Shown here piece by piece: positions 1 through 9,142 of a DNA stretch of 64,000 nt. Within the stretch, counting starts at the first letter, position 1, and each line of letters begins with the position of its first letter. The translations under genes were made by a program, and so were the position numbers. The stretch is from Nocardioides daejeonensis. GTDB lineage: Bacteria > Actinomycetota > Actinomycetes > Propionibacteriales > Nocardioidaceae. The notes below the pieces were generated by a model. The model did no database searches, had not been told where the DNA came from, and was given only the letters and a program-made list of their open reading frames with translations. The stretch is from positions 372,001 to 436,000 of the forward strand of contig NZ_QHKZ01000003.1 of the NCBI RefSeq assembly GCF_003194585.1, read 5' to 3'.

Positions 1-27
1 GGGCGCCACGGCGTGGGGGATCCTCAT
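1..27 (-). CDS. start of a sixth Mce-family gene, cut by the window edge
   Basis: Only nine codons are visible, read leftwards from an ATG at 27. The ATG overlaps the TGA of the preceding Mce gene in an ATGA junction. Actinobacterial mce operons normally carry six mce genes and five complete ones precede this start, so a sixth (MceF position) is the expected identity. The visible peptide MRIPHAVAP is too short to show a domain, so the call rests on operon position and coupling. Confidence 0.5.
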
Positions 28-1256
28 CGCTGGCCTCCTGAACCCAACGGGAGCGACTGGGTCGCCGAGACGGTGAACAGGCCACGCAGGATGCCGCGGT
101 TGGCATCGCGCAGGCTTGCTACCGAGTTGGTGTTGTAGACGAACGCCGCCACGTCGTCGAGCCGCGGCACAGCGTGAGCGGTCAACGGTTGTGCGTTGCG
201 GCTCAACGGTCGCAGGTCACCCGCGATCGCCCGCACGCTGGGAGCAGCCTGCCTCAGGTCGCCCACCACCGGGCCGGCCTTGTCGAGCACCGGCCGGGCG
301 TCGTCGAGGAAGTCGTCGAGCTCGTCCACGCTGTCACCGAAGCGTCGCAGCGCGCCGGGCAGCTCGTCGCTGGCCTCGTGCACGTTGGCCAGTGTCGGGT
401 TCAGCTCGCCGGCCAGCTTCGTGACCGCGACCGACGTCGTGCGCAGGTCCGCGGAGAGCTCCGGCAGCTGCGCGATGGTCGCGTCCAGATCGCCGCTGCG
501 CCCTGCCACCGTGTGCAGGGTGGTGCTCAGCGAGCGCGCCATCCGGGCCAGCCGCTCATCGTTGGCACCGGCGGCCTCGGAGACGTCGGCGAGGGCGTTG
601 ACCAGCCTGGCCAACGTCTCGCGGCGGGTCTCCAGCCGGGTCATCACGGGCTGCAGCTCCTCAAGCAGCCGGCGCGTCTGCGCCAGCCCGTCCGGCAGTT
701 GCCGCTTCGCGTTGACGAGCGCGACGTCAGACTCGGAGAGCAGGCTGCTCAGCGCTGCCTGCGCGTTGGAGTCGAGGTGGGACAAGACGTCGTCGACCTG
801 CACCGGGGAGACCGTCTGCTCGACCGGCACCGTGTCACCGTCGCCGAGCTTCGCCGCGTCAGTGGAGCCTGGACTGATCTCGATGTACATGTCGTTGAGC
901 GGGCTCTTGGGTCGCAGCAACAGGGTTGCGTCCTCGCGCACCACCTGGTCCGAGTCGATCCGCAGCTCCAGCCGAGCCTTGCCGTCGCGGGTCACCTCGG
1001 CCGAGCGGATGTCACCGACCTCGACGCCGGCGATGCGCACCTCCTGGCCGTTGCCCGGACTGATCGCCGCCGCCTCGTCGAAGACGGCGTAGACCGTGTA
1101 GCGGTCCTCCCACGGCGGGTTGAAGCGCTGGTGGGCGAGGAAGTAGCCGGCGAAGAGGGTGCCCAGCACGACCAGCACGCCGATGGCCGTCAGGTTGCGC
1201 CCGAGACCTGGTTCGCTGAGCGTGCGCTCCCAGAGGCGCGCAAGGGATCGACTCAT
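24..1256 (-). CDS. Mce-family substrate-binding protein (fifth mce gene of the operon)
   Basis: This is a 410-residue component of an Mce lipid or sterol importer, acting in the cell envelope. An N-terminal membrane anchor (about residues 22-42) is followed by an MlaD/Mce domain (about 50-135) with the core NGQEVRIAGVEVGDI, then a long helical region of repeated Leu/Asp-rich segments. There is no Cys after the anchor, so it is not a lipoprotein, although one mce gene per operon often is. The start overlaps the stop of the upstream mce gene (ATGA). It shares its operon with two YrbE permeases and an ATPase. Confidence 0.88.
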   Translation of the reverse strand: MSRSLARLWERTLSEPGLGRNLTAIGVLVVLGTLFAGYFLAHQRFNPPWEDRYTVYAVFDEAAAISPGNGQEVRIAGVEVGDIRSAEVTRDGKARLELRIDSDQVVREDATLLLRPKSPLNDMYIEISPGSTDAAKLGDGDTVPVEQTVSPVQVDDVLSHLDSNAQAALSSLLSESDVALVNAKRQLPDGLAQTRRLLEELQPVMTRLETRRETLARLVNALADVSEAAGANDERLARMARSLSTTLHTVAGRSGDLDATIAQLPELSADLRTTSVAVTKLAGELNPTLANVHEASDELPGALRRFGDSVDELDDFLDDARPVLDKAGPVVGDLRQAAPSVRAIAGDLRPLSRNAQPLTAHAVPRLDDVAAFVYNTNSVASLRDANRGILRGLFTVSATQSLPLGSGGQR

Positions 1257-2617
1257 TGCTGGACTCCCGTGGCGTAGGCGGAGAAGAGCTGCTCCAGGCT
1301 GATCGGCAGCCCCGCCAACGAGGCAGGCCCGACCGCGGGCTGGAAGGAGATCATGGAACCGTTGACATCGGCCGAGTTCGCCGCGGCGAGGTTCGACAGC
1401 ATGTAGCCGAGCTCCTTGTAGAGCGGGCGGTCCGCGCCGCCCTTCGCGTACTCGTCCGTGCCGTGCCAGGGCGACATCAGCTGGCCGATGATCGGCCCGT
1501 TGACCCGGTCGAGCACCGGGCCGCGGACGTTGTCGACGGTGGCGTCGAGATCGCGCGCGGTGGGAACCAGCGTGTGCACCAGCGGCCGCGCATCGCGCAG
1601 GACGCCGCGGAGGTCACCGACCACCGGCCGCGCCTTGGCAAGCACCGGGGCTGCTCGGTCGAGCACGCGTGCCAGCTCGTGCACCGCGGGCCGTGCCGGC
1701 TCCGCAGTCTCCTCCAGCGTGGTCAGCACCCCGTCGAGCTCGTCGAGCATCTGGCTGGTCTCCTCCAACGTGCCCGGCATGCTCCGGGTCACCGAGGCCA
1801 GGTCGTCGCGGCGGCTCTCCAGCACACGCGTCACTGCCGCGAGATCGGTCACGCTGTTGCCCAGGTCGGCATTGCGGGAGGAGAGCACGGTCGAGGCGTT
1901 CTCGAGGCCCGACACCAGCCGGCTGAGATCGCGACGTGGCTGGGTGCCCTGCAGACCGGCAAGCACCTCGCCGGTGGAGCGCAATGGCGCCGGCGCACTC
2001 CTGACCAGAGCGCGCAGCGAGTCGGCTCCGCCGCGATCCAGGGTCTGGTCCAGGGCCTTCGTGGAGGACTGCACGCCCCGTCGCGCCTCGGCGGGGAAGG
2101 CGGAGCTGACTCCGTCGAGCTCGACGGGCAGTTCGGTGCGCTCTACCGGGATCGTGCCCGCGAAGGTCCCGCGACGGCCGCCGGGGATGATCTCGACGTA
2201 GTAGTTGCCGCCGAGCAGGGTGGCCGGGCGGATACGTGCCGACGGCGCCGTGCCCATCGCCTCCAGCGCCTCCTCATCGACCTTGACCTCGACGGTGGTG
2301 CGGTCGTCGCCTCGATCCACGGAGCGCACAACGCCGACCGACACGCCCGCGATCTTGACGTCGGAGACGGCCGGGCGGAGCCGATGCGCCTCGGCGAACT
2401 GGATCTCCAGCGCCTCGCCCGGACGCAGTGCGGCGCTGAGCTGTGCCTTCTGGAAGAGCAGCACGGCTGCGACGCCCGCGACGGACACGAAGATCACGCC
2501 GAGCCGGAACGGAGTGCTGACCTTCTTCCTGGCGTGGGTGCTGGGTGCTGGCGTCGCGGCACGTGACGCCGACCGCGGCGTCCGGGAGCTCCCGTTCTGG
2601 GGTGTCCTTCTGGTCAC
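1253..2617 (-). CDS. Mce-family substrate-binding protein (fourth mce gene)
   Basis: This 454-residue Mce protein has a basic Ser/Thr/Arg-rich cytoplasmic head of about 37 residues, longer than in its neighbours. An anchor helix (about 38-57) precedes an Mce domain around SDVKIAGVSVGVVRSV and a long helical C-terminal region. The start is GTG at 2617 with GAGGAC upstream, nine bases after the previous stop. It likely forms part of a hetero-oligomeric channel or shuttle between outer layer and plasma membrane; that role is known for the family, and the substrate here is unknown. Confidence 0.88.
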   Translation of the reverse strand: MTRRTPQNGSSRTPRSASRAATPAPSTHARKKVSTPFRLGVIFVSVAGVAAVLLFQKAQLSAALRPGEALEIQFAEAHRLRPAVSDVKIAGVSVGVVRSVDRGDDRTTVEVKVDEEALEAMGTAPSARIRPATLLGGNYYVEIIPGGRRGTFAGTIPVERTELPVELDGVSSAFPAEARRGVQSSTKALDQTLDRGGADSLRALVRSAPAPLRSTGEVLAGLQGTQPRRDLSRLVSGLENASTVLSSRNADLGNSVTDLAAVTRVLESRRDDLASVTRSMPGTLEETSQMLDELDGVLTTLEETAEPARPAVHELARVLDRAAPVLAKARPVVGDLRGVLRDARPLVHTLVPTARDLDATVDNVRGPVLDRVNGPIIGQLMSPWHGTDEYAKGGADRPLYKELGYMLSNLAAANSADVNGSMISFQPAVGPASLAGLPISLEQLFSAYATGVQQ

Positions 2618-2626
2618 GGCGAGTCC

Positions 2627-3853
2627 TCAGTTCCTCGGAGCCGGGTAGGGGTCGCGGTTGACGGCGACGGGGAGGCCGACGACCTCCGCGCTCGGCAGCA
2701 GCATGATCCGGAGCCAGTTGCCGGCGCTGTCTCCCTGGGCCAGGGAGCCGACGGCCGCCGAGTAGTAGTGCGAGATGTCCCCCGCATAGGCCCCGAGGAC
2801 GCCTCCCAGCGGCGCGCCCGACCGCCCGGTGGAGACCAGCTGGCGAGCCAGCGGACGCGCGTCGATCACCAGGTCGTCGATCGCCTTCACCCCCGGCTCG
2901 GCGGCCTTGTTCACCGACGGCACCTTGCCGACGGGACCGACCCCGTCGCGCAGGAAGGCACGCAGATCGGGGGTCGCCGCGCCGAGAGCGCTCGCTCCCG
3001 GACGGAGCTGCCGGGTCGCGACAGCGAGATCGGCGAGCGGGCGGTCGAGACTCTGCAACGCACCGCGAGCCGCGTCGAGCGTGTCGGGCGCTTGGTCCAG
3101 CGAGGCGTCCACCGCCGCACCGTCATCGACGGCGAGCGAGTCGATCGTGGTGCCGAACTCGTCGATGAGCGCAGCCAGCTCGTCCTGGCGACCGGCGAAC
3201 CGGGCGCTGAGCTGGTCGGCGGACTCCAGCATCGCCTCGAGCGGCTCCCCCCGATCGGCGGCGAGCGCGCCCGCCACCTTGCCCGTCGAACGGACGATCT
3301 CCGGTGCCTTGCGGAGGAACGCATGTGCGTCCTCACCGTGGCCGATCATGCCGCCGCCCAGGTTGCGCAGGGCCTTGGACGCCTGGTCACGGGTCTTCTC
3401 GTCGAAGACGTCGAGGAGCACGTTGATGTCCTCCGAGCGCATCGTCCGCTCCGCTGGGATGACCTCGGACTCCGCGAGCTGCGGGGCGGTGTCGTCGCCC
3501 GGATCGAGGTTCACGTACTTCTGCCCCAGGCCCGAGCGGTCGGAGACCCGCGCGGTGCTGTTGGCATAGACCTCGGTGTCGGGATCGTCGAGCTTGAGCA
3601 CCGCGATCGCACGCCCGTCCTCCAGGGCCATCCGGTCGACGTACCCGACCCGACTCCCGGCGATGCGTACGTCGTCACCCCGGTTGAGGCCGCTGAGATC
3701 GGCGAACTCCACCTTGACCTCGCGCCGTTCCGCCAACGGCATGCCGTTGGTGGCGTTGAGGCCGAAGACGACGGCACCGGCGAAGAGGCCGACCACCAGC
3801 GTGCCGATCCCCAGCGGTCCGCGGAGCCACCGGCCCAGTGTGTTGTCGCCCAT
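2627..3853 (-). CDS. Mce-family substrate-binding protein (third mce gene)
   Basis: This 408-residue Mce protein has an anchor helix at about residues 14-33, an Mce domain with the core RGDDVRIAGSRVGYVDR, and a helical region rich in Ala, Leu and Asp. It ends in RDPYPAPRN. The ATG at 3853 lies one base after the preceding stop, so translation is probably coupled. No signal peptidase II lipobox is present. Family membership is clear; the exact MceC position is inferred from gene order. Confidence 0.88.
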   Translation of the reverse strand: MGDNTLGRWLRGPLGIGTLVVGLFAGAVVFGLNATNGMPLAERREVKVEFADLSGLNRGDDVRIAGSRVGYVDRMALEDGRAIAVLKLDDPDTEVYANSTARVSDRSGLGQKYVNLDPGDDTAPQLAESEVIPAERTMRSEDINVLLDVFDEKTRDQASKALRNLGGGMIGHGEDAHAFLRKAPEIVRSTGKVAGALAADRGEPLEAMLESADQLSARFAGRQDELAALIDEFGTTIDSLAVDDGAAVDASLDQAPDTLDAARGALQSLDRPLADLAVATRQLRPGASALGAATPDLRAFLRDGVGPVGKVPSVNKAAEPGVKAIDDLVIDARPLARQLVSTGRSGAPLGGVLGAYAGDISHYYSAAVGSLAQGDSAGNWLRIMLLPSAEVVGLPVAVNRDPYPAPRN

Positions 3854-3854
3854 C

Positions 3855-5225
3855 TCATCGTCCTCCCAGGAGCAGACCCAACAGCCCGGACTCCTGCGTC
3901 TGGGTCAAGCCGGTCGGGTTGCGCTTGTCCTTGCCGGTCAGCGGGCCCAGCAGATCGCCGAGCAGCCCGTCGAGGGTGTCCTGTAGGCCCAGCGGGTCCT
4001 TGCGCGACTCCTTCGGCTGCTCCTGCTGGGACTGCGTCGGCTTCGTCTTGTCGCGGGTGGGCGTGGCCGGCAGCAACCCGGTGAGCATCTGCGGGTTGAC
4101 CGTCGCGCTCACCCGGAAGTAGTGCGACAGGCCATCGCGACCGTTGGTGGTGAGCGCCCAGTAGCGCACCCACTTGAAGAGGTCGTCCCGGTTCTTGGTG
4201 AGCCGGTCCACCACTTCCTCCGCGCCATCGAGCGTCTTGGCCAGGTCGGGCCCGGAGCGGCGCAGGTCCGCCGCCACCGGCGCGGCCGAGCGCAGCAGCT
4301 CATCGGCCCGCTTCAGCACCGGCTCGGAGGAGGCCAGCGCCGGGTCGAGCACCTCGCTGAACTCGCGCAGCTCCGCTGAGAACTCGGGGAGCTTGTCGGT
4401 CAGTGGTCGGAGCTCGGCCAGCGTGGGTGCGGTGTTGTCGGCCGCGGTCCGCAGGTTGGCCAGTGTGCTGCGCAGCACCGACAGGGTCGAGGGCAGCTTC
4501 TCGAGCGTGGCATCGAGGCGCTCCTGCCGTCGCTGCACGACGGCCAGCACCTCGTCGGAGGCCCCCACCAGGCGGTCCATCGCCTTGCCGTCGCGGGCCG
4601 CCAGCGCACCGGCCACCGGCTCGAAGTTGTCGACGAGCCTGCCGAGCAGCTCGTTGTGCTCGTCGAGGACCTGGGCGAGCGCGCGGGTCTCGCGCATGCT
4701 CGGCGAGAGTGCCTTGATCACCTCGGCGACGTTGGCGCCGTTGCCCTGCATGCCCTCGCCGAGCGTGGTCACCAACGCCTGAAGGCCAGCCCCGGTTGGG
4801 TCGTCCACCGTGTTCAGCACCTCGTCGAGCCCTACCGACGTCGCGGTCTGGCTCTCGGGGATGACGCCGCCGCGGTCCAGGACGGGAGCATCGGCACTCC
4901 CCCGGTCGAGGTCGACGTACCGCTCGCCGAGCAGGCTGACCGGCCGGATGGTGAGCCGGGCGTCCTCGTGAAGCGGCAGCGCGACGTCGTCGAGGTCGAG
5001 GCTGACCTCGGCCAGGCCGTCGCGGACCGTGAAGTCGCCGACCGTCCCCACGACCACGCCGTCGATCTTCACCTGGCTGCCCTCGACGAGCGGGGCGGCC
5101 GAGACGAAGCGGGCCTTGAACATCGCGTCGTCGTCGCCGTCGAGCTGGTGGGCCAGCAGCGTCACCGAGCCGGCCAGGACCACGGCCGCCAGGCCCGCCT
5201 TGCCGACGTCTGCCAGGGCCTTCAT
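3855..5225 (-). CDS. Mce-family substrate-binding protein (second mce gene)
   Basis: This is a 456-residue Mce protein. The start is set at ATG 5225 (MKALADVGKAG), which overlaps the previous stop as ATGA; an upstream in-frame ATG lies inside the preceding gene and is less likely. An anchor helix spans about residues 8-25 and the Mce domain carries the core GSQVKIDGVVVGTVGDF. A coiled helical region follows. The last 75 residues are a low-complexity tail rich in Gln, Lys, Pro, Gly and Leu, probably disordered, a feature its neighbours lack. Confidence 0.88.
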   Translation of the reverse strand: MKALADVGKAGLAAVVLAGSVTLLAHQLDGDDDAMFKARFVSAAPLVEGSQVKIDGVVVGTVGDFTVRDGLAEVSLDLDDVALPLHEDARLTIRPVSLLGERYVDLDRGSADAPVLDRGGVIPESQTATSVGLDEVLNTVDDPTGAGLQALVTTLGEGMQGNGANVAEVIKALSPSMRETRALAQVLDEHNELLGRLVDNFEPVAGALAARDGKAMDRLVGASDEVLAVVQRRQERLDATLEKLPSTLSVLRSTLANLRTAADNTAPTLAELRPLTDKLPEFSAELREFSEVLDPALASSEPVLKRADELLRSAAPVAADLRRSGPDLAKTLDGAEEVVDRLTKNRDDLFKWVRYWALTTNGRDGLSHYFRVSATVNPQMLTGLLPATPTRDKTKPTQSQQEQPKESRKDPLGLQDTLDGLLGDLLGPLTGKDKRNPTGLTQTQESGLLGLLLGGR

Positions 5226-6448
5226 CGCATCTCGCTTCCGTAGGCATCGGTCCATGGCTGTCCGACCGGGGAGCCGGGCGCGGGCGTGAGGTTCTGGGTC
5301 ACGCCGGGACCGGGCCCGAGTGCGGGCACGACACTTTCGGCGCCCGCCATGATGTGGAACCGCACGTACTTCCCGTTGCGGTCGTAGTTACCACCGGCCG
5401 CTCCCCACTGCGACGCCCAGCCCACCAGCTCAGGCGTGTAGGGCCGGAGGAAGTCCAGGGCCGGGGTCAGCTGCTGCAGTGCGTTGTCGGCGTCGGGCAC
5501 CGTCGCGGTGCCGACGTCGAGCAGATCGGGCGTGAGACCCAGCAGCTCCGAGAGGCTCTCAAGCGTCGGGACGAGGTCGGCGACCGTCGGCCGCAGATCA
5601 CGGAGTAGCGGCCGCAGGTTGGCCGCCACCGGGCGCAGGTTGGCGGTCGCCGGGGCCAGCTCCTCGAGCATCGGAAGCGAGACGTCCACGGTCTCCGGGA
5701 CCCGGCCGAGGGTCCGGGTTGCGGAACGCAGCACCGGCGGCAGTCGCTCGAGCGTGGTGCCGAGCTCGTCCTCCTGCCGGGCAACGGTGTCGGTGGTGGC
5801 GGCGAGGCTGCGCACGATGCCGTCGATCTTGTCGCTGCGCGAGGCGAGGATCTCAAGAGTCTCGTTGAACTGCCGGCCGATCTGCTCGATCGCCTGTCCG
5901 TCGGTGCCGACCTCACGGAGCACCGCGCCCAGCTCGCGAAGGGCGGGCCCGGCCGCCTCCAGGCTCGCGTTCGCGTCCTGCTCCCGGCCGGCCAGTGTCC
6001 CCTCGAGCTGGCTGACCAGCGAGGCGAGGTGCTTGCGGGTGGGGGCGTCGAGCGAGGAGAGCACCGCATCGAGCTCGATCGGCTCCCGCTGGACGCCGCT
6101 CAGCAGGGCGCCGTCCGGAAGCTCGGGGCTTCCCTCATCGCCGTCGACGATCCGCACCAGGCGCTCGCCCAGGGCAGCCTTCCAGACCACCTCGACGGTG
6201 GCGCCGTCGTGGAGTGGTCCGAAGTCGTCGTCGACCGACAGCTCCACCAGCGCCTTGCCGTCCTCGACCTCGATGCTCTTGACCGAGCCGGCCTTGTAGC
6301 CGTCCTGCATCACCGAGCTGCCGACGAAGAGGTTGTTGGCGTTCGGCAGGACGGCCCGCACGGTGTAGTCGTCGCCGTCCACGGCCCAGACGGCGAGGCC
6401 GCCGACCAGTGCCAGGCCCGCGATCCCGGCGACGATGCCCCGAGCCAT
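5222..6448 (-). CDS. Mce-family substrate-binding protein (first mce gene)
   Basis: This is a 408-residue Mce protein, the first mce gene after the permeases and ATPase. The start is ATG 6448 (MARGIVAGIAG), whose A is the last base of the ATPase stop (TGATG). The anchor helix covers residues 4-22 and the Mce domain contains SSVMQDGYKAGSVKSIEV. The helical C-terminal part ends in a Pro/Gly-rich segment. The Mce core is more divergent here (DGYKAG rather than RIAGV). The tight overlap implies co-expression with the ATPase. Confidence 0.87.
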   Translation of the reverse strand: MARGIVAGIAGLALVGGLAVWAVDGDDYTVRAVLPNANNLFVGSSVMQDGYKAGSVKSIEVEDGKALVELSVDDDFGPLHDGATVEVVWKAALGERLVRIVDGDEGSPELPDGALLSGVQREPIELDAVLSSLDAPTRKHLASLVSQLEGTLAGREQDANASLEAAGPALRELGAVLREVGTDGQAIEQIGRQFNETLEILASRSDKIDGIVRSLAATTDTVARQEDELGTTLERLPPVLRSATRTLGRVPETVDVSLPMLEELAPATANLRPVAANLRPLLRDLRPTVADLVPTLESLSELLGLTPDLLDVGTATVPDADNALQQLTPALDFLRPYTPELVGWASQWGAAGGNYDRNGKYVRFHIMAGAESVVPALGPGPGVTQNLTPAPGSPVGQPWTDAYGSEMR

Positions 6449-7260
6449 CAGTCCATCCCCAGGGGGCCGGCCGACGAGCCGGCCAGGAACTGGCGCACGA
6501 AGGGGCTGTCGGAGTCGAAGGCGGCCTGTGCTTCGCTGTAGTGGATGCACTTGCCCTTCCAGACCACCCCGATGTAGTCGCTCACCTTGCGCGCGGTCGC
6601 CATGTCGTGGGTGACGACCATGTAGGTGCCCTTGTGTCGCTCGTGCATGTCGAGGATGACGTCGTTGAGCAGGCTGGTGCGCACCGGGTCGAGGCCGGAG
6701 TCGGGCTCGTCGAACATGACGATGTCGGGGTCGAGGATCAGGGCGCGTGCGAATCCGGCGCGCTTGCGCATGCCACCGGAGACCTCGCTGGGGAGCTTGG
6801 CCGCCGCCCCCTCGAGGCCCACCTCCTGGAGCCTGTCCATGACGAGGTCGCGGATCTCCTTCTCGCGCATGTCGGTGTGCTTGCGCAACGGGAAGCAGAC
6901 GTTGTCGAAGATGTTCATCGAGCCGAAGAGCGCGCCGTCCTGGAAGAGCACCCCGAAGCGCTTGCGCAGGTCATAGCGCTCCTGCTTGCTGATCTTCCAG
7001 ATGTCCTGGCCGAAGATCACGACCTCGCCCTGGTCCGGCTCCAGGAGTCCCACCAGGTGCTTGATCAGCACGCTCTTGCCGGTGCCGGAGGGCCCCAGGA
7101 TGGTGGTGATCGCGTTGTCGACGAAGTTGAGGTTCATCCCGGTCAAGATGTCGTAGGGACCGAAGCTCTTGTGGACGTTGCGCACCTCCATCGAGTGCTG
7201 CCTCACCGGGGCGAGGCCGCGCGCGATCGTGTCACCGGGACGAGCGAGATCGAGAGTCAT
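6448..7260 (-). CDS. ABC transporter ATPase of the Mce importer (MlaF/MceG-like)
   Basis: This is a 270-residue ABC ATPase that should power the YrbE permeases. Walker A is GPSGTGKS, the signature is VSGGMRKRA and Walker B leads to MFDEPDSGLD, all typical of the MlaF/Mkl group. The start is ATG 7260, preceded by GAGGAAG; a longer reading frame upstream overlaps the permease gene and is rejected. In Mycobacterium the equivalent MceG is encoded away from mce loci, whereas here it sits between yrbEB and the first mce gene, so this operon supplies its own ATPase. Confidence 0.93.
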   Translation of the reverse strand: MTLDLARPGDTIARGLAPVRQHSMEVRNVHKSFGPYDILTGMNLNFVDNAITTILGPSGTGKSVLIKHLVGLLEPDQGEVVIFGQDIWKISKQERYDLRKRFGVLFQDGALFGSMNIFDNVCFPLRKHTDMREKEIRDLVMDRLQEVGLEGAAAKLPSEVSGGMRKRAGFARALILDPDIVMFDEPDSGLDPVRTSLLNDVILDMHERHKGTYMVVTHDMATARKVSDYIGVVWKGKCIHYSEAQAAFDSDSPFVRQFLAGSSAGPLGMD

Positions 7261-7300
7261 CAGTTTCTTCCTCTTGCAGAGACGGCGGGACGGCCGGCGG

Positions 7301-8158
7301 CTAGTTGCCGATGGGCGCGTTGGGTGACAGACCCCAGAAGAGCTGGGTGCCGAGCGCTCCGATGAGATGGATGAGCACCATGTTGAGCACCATGGACTTC
7401 GCAGTGTTCTTCCCGACTTCGACCGAGCCACCACGCACGGTGTAGCCGTAGTAGCAGGCCACGAAGACGATGCAGGTGCCCATCGTCATGCCCTTGATCA
7501 TCGAGTAGAGGTAGTCGAACGGGTTCTGGTAGAGCCAGAAGATCGACATGTGGCCGCCTGGGGAGACGCCGCCGATGTAGTAGACGGTCACCAGGATCTC
7601 GCCCAGCGACATCATGCCCAGGCTGACCGCGTAGAGGAACGGCATCGCAAGCCAGGCTGCGACCACCCGGGTGCCGACGAGGTAGCTGCGGGAGTCGACG
7701 CCCATGACCTCGAGGGCGTCGACCTCCTCGGCGATCCGCATCGACCCGATCTCCGCGACCAGGCCGCAGCCCACCTTGGCGGCCAGGATGTAGCCCCACA
7801 TGTAGGGCACCAGCTCGCGTACGGCGCACCAGGCGTTGAAGATCCCGGAGTAGATCGGGGCGCCCACCTGTTTGAGGGTGTAGATGGCTTCGGTGCCGCA
7901 CATCGTGCCCATCACGAACTGCATCGCCCAGATGATCAGGCCGCTGGAGAGCACCAGGATGCCCGCCTGTCGGACGATCTCGGTCCAGTGGATCCGGACC
8001 TCGGGAAGGCTGCGGATCACCTCGCCGGAGAAGCGAAGGATCTCGCCGCCCGTGGTGAGTGCGCCACGGACGGAGTTGCCCATGCTCGCCAGCGAGAACT
8101 CGCTGTCGGCAGGGGTGGGCGCTTCGGGGCGTTTGCGGCCCTCGGGGGCGATCGTCAT
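7301..8158 (-). CDS. MlaE/YrbE-type permease (YrbEB position)
   Basis: This is a 285-residue integral membrane permease of the MlaE family. A polar N-terminal stretch of about 40 residues precedes five to six hydrophobic segments. The family-typical loop EIGSMRIAEEVDALEVMGVD is present and is thought to contact the ATPase. The ATG at 8158 has GAGAGGG upstream and lies 13 bases after the first permease gene. Together with the other YrbE it should form the transmembrane core of the Mce importer. Confidence 0.93.
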   Translation of the reverse strand: MTIAPEGRKRPEAPTPADSEFSLASMGNSVRGALTTGGEILRFSGEVIRSLPEVRIHWTEIVRQAGILVLSSGLIIWAMQFVMGTMCGTEAIYTLKQVGAPIYSGIFNAWCAVRELVPYMWGYILAAKVGCGLVAEIGSMRIAEEVDALEVMGVDSRSYLVGTRVVAAWLAMPFLYAVSLGMMSLGEILVTVYYIGGVSPGGHMSIFWLYQNPFDYLYSMIKGMTMGTCIVFVACYYGYTVRGGSVEVGKNTAKSMVLNMVLIHLIGALGTQLFWGLSPNAPIGN

Positions 8159-8171
8159 CGATACAGCCCTC

Positions 8172-9020
8172 TCACTTGAAGACCTGGATCTCGGGGTTGA
8201 GCCCGAGCAGGATGTTGGTGAAGACCACGTTGACGATCCAGATCAGCGCGAACGCGATGACCACGGCCTGGTTGACCGCACGGCCAACGCCGATCGCGCC
8301 GCCCTTGGCGTACATGCCCTTGTAGCAGCAGACGACGCCGATGATCAGGCCGAAGAGCGTGGTCTTGACGACGCTGCCCCAGATGTCGGGCGTGGTGAGG
8401 TTGGCGAAGAGGCTCTCGTAGAACGCCCACGGGTTGGCCCCCAGCAGCGGTACGGCGGCGATGAAGCCTCCGAGCAGCCCGAAGCAGAGCGCCACGATGT
8501 CCAGCAGGCCGGTGATGATCGTGACCGCGACGATCCGCGGCAGTGCGAGGACCCGCACCGGGTCGAGACCCAGCACCTCCATCGCGTCGATCTCGTCTCT
8601 GATCCGGCGTGCCCCGAGGTCTGCGGTGATCGCCGATCCGACCACGCCGGCGACGACCATCGCGTTCACCCAAGGGGCGAACTCGCGGATGCTCGCCATG
8701 ATGAAGAACGAGCCGAGGCGCTCGGGCATGCCGAACATGGAGTAGATGTTGCCGCCCTGCAGGCCGGGGGCGCCGAGGCCGAAGAACGTGCAGGAGATGG
8801 CCATCGGGATCCAGCACTGCTTGAGGATCAGGAACATCTGGTCGACCGCATCGCGCCAGTAGTCCCACGGTCCGCGGACCGCCATCCAGGTGACGGTGCC
8901 GCCGAGCTTGGTCATGTCACCCAGCTCGGCGACACCGGCAGCGAGGGTGCCTGGCTTGGGAGCCGTCTTGCGCGATCTCGGCGCCGCAGCACGCGTCGCA
9001 TTCGCCATGGAAAGGGTCAC
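8172..9020 (-). CDS. MlaE/YrbE-type permease (YrbEA position), first gene of the mce operon
   Basis: This is a 282-residue MlaE-family permease, paired with the next gene. The ATPase-contact loop reads RIRDEIDAMEVLGLDPVRVL, and several hydrophobic segments follow a basic N-terminus. The start is taken as GTG 9020 because AGG lies just upstream; ATG 9008 is an alternative with no clear ribosome binding site. The operon promoter should lie in 9021-9142, the gap to the upstream co-directional PucR-type gene. Confidence 0.92.
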   Translation of the reverse strand: MTLSMANATRAAAPRSRKTAPKPGTLAAGVAELGDMTKLGGTVTWMAVRGPWDYWRDAVDQMFLILKQCWIPMAISCTFFGLGAPGLQGGNIYSMFGMPERLGSFFIMASIREFAPWVNAMVVAGVVGSAITADLGARRIRDEIDAMEVLGLDPVRVLALPRIVAVTIITGLLDIVALCFGLLGGFIAAVPLLGANPWAFYESLFANLTTPDIWGSVVKTTLFGLIIGVVCCYKGMYAKGGAIGVGRAVNQAVVIAFALIWIVNVVFTNILLGLNPEIQVFK

Positions 9021-9090
9021 CGCCTAGCTCGGGTGGGAGTCGCGAACCACCTTTTCAGCGATGCGTGATGAACGTCATAGTCACCGGTTA

Positions 9091-9111
9091 CAAAAACCCT
9101 CAGGGGCTTTG
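9091..9111 (-). terminator. hairpin after the PucR-type gene
   Basis: The dyad has arms CAAA..CCCT and AGGG..TTTG. Read on the minus strand it gives a short GC stem followed by GGGTTTTTG, resembling an intrinsic terminator just after the stop of the regulator at 9143. It could equally serve as a binding site upstream of the mce operon. Confidence 0.45.
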
Positions 9112-9142
9112 TGAGCGCCGAGCAGCCCGGCTGCGACCGGCC

